From: JBGSMF01 sp964651475
GTDB taxonomy: Bacteria > Chloroflexota > Anaerolineae > Fen-1058
Direction of reading: 5' to 3'
Length of the DNA stretch: 64,000 bases
Assembly (NCBI GenBank): GCA_964651475.1
Contig: CAZYXV010000013.1
Span: forward strand, 57,112-121,111
Position 1 is the stretch's first letter. The number at the start of each line of letters is the position of its first letter. Made by a program: the position numbers and the translations under genes. Shown here piece by piece: positions 62,001-64,000 of the stretch. The notes beneath the pieces are model-generated. The model saw nothing but the letters and a program-made list of their open reading frames with translations, ran no database searches and was not told the DNA's origin.

Positions 62001-63883
62001 GCTATGGGTATCCGCCCTCTGGCTCCGGCAGCGTCCACCCGCACGCGGTGATCAAGCTGAACAGCGTGCAGAAATACTGGTACGACGCGAACGGGAATAT
62101 GACCAAACGCGTGGAGGGCAGCACGACCTATAACCAAACGTGGGACGAGGAAAACCGGCTGAGCTCGGTCACGGCCGTGGCGGGCGCCAGCGGGCAGACG
62201 ACGTTGTTCTTGTACGACGCGGACGGCAAGCGCGTCAAGAAGGTAGACCTGAACGGCACGACGGCCTACGTGGGAGCGCACTTTGAGGCGTACATTCCCG
62301 CGCCGGGCGTGGCGCGCGGGCGCACCCCCTCTGGGGCATCGGTGATGTTGCCGATGTGCCTGGCGGGGTTCAACAGCTCAGGGGGCGGGACGGTGCTGGG
62401 GACGTGCTTCACGGCCAGCGACGCGCCGTCCACTCTCCTCAACGCGGCCTACACTCACAATGGCGTGCGGGTGAACGTGAGCGGGTACGTGCTGATGGGC
62501 GTCACGCCGGTGGGCACGCAGGGCGCGGCCAACATCGCCACGCCGGGCGTGGTGTGGTACGGATGGCCGACGGCGGCTTCGGGCACGCGCTCGGTCAATA
62601 TTGTCGTCGCCTCGCGCACGCCTATGCCCACACCTACACCGAGCAAGACGCCTGTCAAGCCGACCTACCCGCCGACTGACCTGGCGATGAGCCATGGCGC
62701 GGCGGCCTCGACGCCCGAGTCAACTGGCACACCCGAACCGCCCACAGCGCCAGATATGCCCGAAGTGATGACAGCGGGCGCTTTGGCTGTGCTGGCCAAC
62801 CCGCCCAGCGGCGTGACCTGGCGCTCGTACTATTACGCGGGGTCGCAGCGGGTGGCGCTGCGGGTCAGGACCACCGCCGCCAATGTGGTATACTATCTGC
62901 ACGGCGACCATTTACACAGCACCAGCCTGGCCACCACCAGCGGTGGGGCGGGGGTCACTGACAGCCGCACCTACTATTATCCCTTCGGTGAACGACGCGG
63001 CACGAGCGGCAATGGCCTGCCCACCGATTACCGTTTCACAGGCCAGAGAAGCGAGGAGGCGGGGCTGGGGTCGCTGTACGATTATGGGGCAAGGTTCTAC
63101 TCGCCTTATCTTGGCCGCTTCATCAGCGCCGATACGATTGTGCCCAGCCCGGGGAACCCGCAGTCGCTGAACAGGTATGCTTACACTTTGAATAATCCTG
63201 TCAAGTACCAAGATCCCACAGGCCATGATGTAGGGTGTCCGGGCGAGAATTTTCTCGAATGCACTAAAAATGTTCAATCGCTGGATAGTCTCTATAAAAG
63301 AGTGGGGCGATTTGGATCAATATTGCTCCGTATGCATCCAGACCTTCCATCTGACTGGGATGGAGGAGCCATCATAGACTCATACAAAGATACTATCATT
63401 AGAGTAGAACAAGCACGAGGCATTCCTAAAGGCTACTTGGGTGCTGTCGTCTGGCTTGAGAGCCACAATCGCAATCGAGATATATCTGCAATAGCAGCTC
63501 GTTTGGGTGGTGACGCCACGATTGGCTTGGCAACGATAAAGCCAAGCACGGCTAAACTTGTTGAAGATAGAGAATACATGCCTCCCTCAAAAAATCACGG
63601 CGAGCGGGTTGATAAGCTGTTGAATCCGGACCAGAATATTGAGTATGCTGGAGCATATCTAAAATACATGTACGACTGGATAAACAAACAGGATCTACCT
63701 CTAGGTATTTCGGAACAAGCAAAATGGGATTTAGCTGTTGTTGGGTATAATGTCGGTGAGGATGGATTAAAAGAGACATTCAAGGTTCAGGGCGTTGGAA
63801 GGTTAGGACCTTATGGCACACAATTTTACAACTTGGTGATTCCCTACGTTGCCGGGGCTGCCGGGTTTTATAGTCAGAGGTAG
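56096..63883 (+). CDS. SpvB/RHS-repeat polymorphic toxin with lytic-transglycosylase-like tip
   Basis: 2595 residues. Signal peptide (about 1-31), 18 hexads of ITPTWP type (62-169), a beta domain, then an SpvB-like region (NGLQPSLNLSYNSRRMDG, LGWSLDTMAIARDNP near 475-520) and a long YD/RHS repeat array forming the toxin cage. Two inserted beta domains, one carbohydrate-binding-like (about 1200-1320), one laminin-G-like (about 1475-1640). The conserved end YGARFYSPYLGRFISAD, LNRYAYTLNNPVKYQDPTGH closes the RHS core at about residue 2373. The variable tip (about 2378-2595) has AVVWLESHN with catalytic-type Glu2455, GLATIKPSTA, LNPDQNIEYAGAYL and VVGYNVGE, the order of SLT/lysozyme-like transglycosylases. 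It would cleave peptidoglycan of target cells. Next gene is a lipoprotein, probable immunity. Confidence 0.88.
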   Translation: MTCPLAARVMRLMLVVSVLVSIVPLAPASASPQPAAQPQPSAIRGEKPAAMPAFGPALGQTITPTWPITPTWPITPTLPITPTLPITPTLPVTPTWPVTPTWPITPTWPVTPTWPITPALPVTPTWPITPTLPVTLTLPITPTLPVTLTLPITPTSPATPTWPITPIPPALSLELNAEPEGVGPGEVVTFTVKLANTGGALTSTASLSATLPDGLQWVPQQPGWEYSAPEKRLSAAVDLPAPGSGVTLSLRLRAVGPLDAAANLAFEASAAPMAGMMAAGSGQVITASAGAAVWIAHPTRGTVGPEGGALQSGDGRVRVEFPAGAVITSTQVTYRRLPPGHGGLLRFELDAGGVVTFAQPVTVTVYAPEWISDTLAEGFRPMLKQYDAESGEWERLSAGVDPHAVAGVDAEAGTLKAQVEGASVLEATANLGVGWKLLYNPPATALFSGAATYNYPIELPPGRNGLQPSLNLSYNSRRMDGILGWIDADWVGLGWSLDTMAIARDNPHITQNGLDFKFDFNPTFTLLMNGTGYELYPAPGVVNHGRYYAKDGPGLYALRVNDLCTTGTCDGVAPGAPNKTHEYWIVRLPDGAQVTLGSQTDSEQVVYPAKCTLSSTSDRYCGAVENWVAYRWRADTFADTFGNRMEIQYNELKSSQGSAEFKRDSASWPSLIRYNNYGASQWASVVTFQTGMCPTQIDECPGQPGLLGEDAIFGSPPLLTSIQVDHIGQRLRSVKLDYQQNTPTGANNSLKRLASIQVQDANGVGLPAATFGYDNYANKDVCEGTGYKATSFEYPRLAHVSNGYGAVDSFSYVNDGRSNCESNNLHFNYRVNTHTTSDGFTAQPATRSYTYGTPCYNDAVPAGATQCTSRGGGKSLAGFNTVTEVTLGYANEELARAQHEFRVDNNNSPLLGREWRVRALDAGGGVLQQSQTRWVSTLIGGDATFVYAAAVTNTQDGLLRLTEYQYDPGQQGSAQYGNMTAKIEYNGGQAAPYRKTAWNYAVNTNTGKWIVNKPIAERVYRRSGSSWVEEARTYYRYDDKAANDESMGSVGALTAVRRWNGSGYADTRYTYDATWGNRLTEVTYDNYGTNDSTYASLNPKTTTTGYETVYNLYPVRVTSPIAANWTAFEYYGVNATNAPAGGGLPGQVWRTWDANGESTATKYVYDSFGRLLKIIRPGDTEGLPTTSLTYVHPLPTQAYPDGGFESQSWTQFGSGITVNYVTSPVHSGSRALRITTSSEGDHWVGKDLPGGQWQAGRSYLLSAWVRGSGWVCLQVSTGVGNFEAVCPTLSDTWQLVSGWVAIPLEATTFKVLWRTGVGTAYMDDVMIGPPLTRLGIETQQRETSGQTGVLQSYEFYDGLGRLVQTRAEAESSQQSVTNIVYDGLGRTQYAYAPRFESAGASYTAPSGARTQTQYDGLGRAVRAVNPDGTAATSTYVGWYTSQVDANGHYKWSEADAFGRLKRVDETVTTLEDAFGSMNTSTWTFNARQSLDNNTLKNAGTGSDWSANFYRNTFNINGGAQGQGIKLEFKVSTATPSDPYVFALEYADGLYFGINAGGGKINVQYYDAGNWRYSPDLINPLEAEVWYVLTLKTSASGGSYIEVWRKDDPSKRGAYFVQMPSGKSYRFRHWAKQGTAWLDNYHELNYQMTQYAYNVLDSLTSVTDAANNATTIGYDTLGRKTSMSDPDMGAWQYRYNAAGNLVKQRDARYQAICFYYDNLSRLVGKTYHSSVSDLDTLTCSGTYVASYGYDAGTNGKGRRTSMSNANDTTSWSYDLRGRVTGESKTIAGAGAYTTLFGYDAMDRVVTTTYPSGEVVVDSYTPGAQLLQVRSKDYSLSYAGGMTYNAMGQLKRVQYGNGLETRYNYFGPDTPQWGNQSYGRLFQACTIGQGAACPYDGASTALLNLSYGYDNVGNVASIRDYTNSDQTQSFIYDALDRLSSALTTPRGNGQYTTQAYGYNAIGNMTSKGNVSYGYPPSGSGSVHPHAVIKLNSVQKYWYDANGNMTKRVEGSTTYNQTWDEENRLSSVTAVAGASGQTTLFLYDADGKRVKKVDLNGTTAYVGAHFEAYIPAPGVARGRTPSGASVMLPMCLAGFNSSGGGTVLGTCFTASDAPSTLLNAAYTHNGVRVNVSGYVLMGVTPVGTQGAANIATPGVVWYGWPTAASGTRSVNIVVASRTPMPTPTPSKTPVKPTYPPTDLAMSHGAAASTPESTGTPEPPTAPDMPEVMTAGALAVLANPPSGVTWRSYYYAGSQRVALRVRTTAANVVYYLHGDHLHSTSLATTSGGAGVTDSRTYYYPFGERRGTSGNGLPTDYRFTGQRSEEAGLGSLYDYGARFYSPYLGRFISADTIVPSPGNPQSLNRYAYTLNNPVKYQDPTGHDVGCPGENFLECTKNVQSLDSLYKRVGRFGSILLRMHPDLPSDWDGGAIIDSYKDTIIRVEQARGIPKGYLGAVVWLESHNRNRDISAIAARLGGDATIGLATIKPSTAKLVEDREYMPPSKNHGERVDKLLNPDQNIEYAGAYLKYMYDWINKQDLPLGISEQAKWDLAVVGYNVGEDGLKETFKVQGVGRLGPYGTQFYNLVIPYVAGAAGFYSQR
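56279..56602 (+). repeat. 18-bp tandem repeat encoding ITPTWP-type hexads
   Basis: Eighteen in-frame units of 18 bases (ATCACACCCACGTGGCCC type) code for (I/V)TP(T/A)(W/L)P. They form a rigid Pro/Thr stalk after the signal peptide. Units vary at a few positions; copy number is likely unstable. Confidence 0.92.
63215..63883 (+). other. Variable toxin tip domain of the RHS-type protein
   Basis: About 220 residues after the DPTGH core end. Base composition turns clearly AT-richer than the rest of the gene, and codon use changes, as expected for an exchanged toxin tip. Motif order WLES-GLATIKPSTA-LNPDQNIEYAGAYL-YNVG matches a lysozyme-like lytic transglycosylase. Confidence 0.65.
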
Positions 63884-63886
63884 TAA

Positions 63887-64000
63887 ATGGTCATAGTCAA
63901 ACAGAGAATTCTTTGGGTGCGCATAGCCGTGATTGTTGGGTTGATGTTTAGCCTCGGTACGGGTTGCTCAACCAGCCCTCAAGAGCCCAGGATCTCAGAA
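63887..64000 (+). CDS. Lipoprotein, candidate immunity protein (partial)
   Basis: The ATG is 3 bases after the toxin stop and the frame is open to the right edge (38 codons seen). It has a basic start (MVIVKQRILWVRIA), a hydrophobic run and lipobox GTGC followed by STSPQEP, so the product is a lipoprotein facing the extracytoplasmic space. That is where an inhibitor of a peptidoglycan-cutting toxin would be needed, hence an immunity protein is inferred. Its fold is outside the window. Confidence 0.65.
   Translation, partial: MVIVKQRILWVRIAVIVGLMFSLGTGCSTSPQEPRISE

Overview
The window looks like a chromosomal segment of a GC-rich bacterium, most likely a member of the Chloroflexota (Anaerolineae-like). 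This is inferred from the gene content, the many lipoproteins and secreted proteins with Thr/Pro-rich linkers, a secreted repeat protein ending in FLPLVLKNG, and consensus sigma-70-type promoters. It carries origin-proximal housekeeping genes: rpmH-rnpA-yidD-(PQQ-like lipoprotein)-yidC-jag at 9.5-13.2 kb, parA-parB at 29.4-31.2 kb and a perfect 16-bp parS at 36925-36940. I saw no dnaA, dnaN, tRNA, rRNA or CRISPR array.

Layout. 1-4.6 kb, minus strand: a GAF/GAF histidine kinase, an ANTAR response regulator and a glutamate-synthase-like FMN enzyme that runs off the left edge. 4.7-9.4 kb, plus: a membrane Ser/Thr kinase with an external FGE-sulfatase-like domain, translationally coupled to a 901-residue protein of unknown family. 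9.5-14.1 kb: the rpmH-jag block and a PfkB kinase. 14.1-19.6 kb: dispersed repeats, a double-GNAT protein, a HEAT-like protein, and two near-identical alpha/beta-hydrolase lipoproteins flanking a DJ-1-like lipoprotein. 19.6-25.3 kb: secG, a solute-binding protein, an MBL hydrolase and an ABC exporter pair. 25.4-28.7 kb, minus: a large secreted carboxypeptidase-regulatory-like repeat protein. 29.3-37.8 kb: parAB, an amidohydrolase, a MacB-like ABC/adaptor trio, a small membrane protein, and parS in front of a methyltransferase.

38.1-49.9 kb is the most unusual region. It is a compact plus-strand run starting after a terminator: a small membrane protein, a 2003-residue P-loop NTPase with a very long TPR array, a TPR protein with a C25/caspase-like cysteine peptidase domain, a cytoplasmic glycosidase-like TIM-barrel protein, an MraZ-like regulator, an FtsZ homologue whose two T7-loop aspartates are replaced (Ser208, Asn211) although its GTP-binding motif and C-terminal tail are kept, and a 78-residue protein resembling the C-terminal domain of the peptidase. 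I read this as a candidate undescribed system joining a STAND-like sensor, a caspase-fold protease and a modified tubulin homologue; its function is inference.

49.9-55.1 kb, minus: type-5 uracil-DNA glycosylase, GNAT and alanine racemase in one operon, then an ABC exporter operon with a zinc-ribbon membrane protein and a MITE-like repeat between its first two genes. 55.2-64 kb, plus: an orphan NarL-type regulator, two tandem inverted-repeat operators, a 2595-residue SpvB/RHS-type polymorphic toxin whose AT-richer tip looks like a lytic transglycosylase, and a lipoprotein, candidate immunity protein, cut by the right edge.
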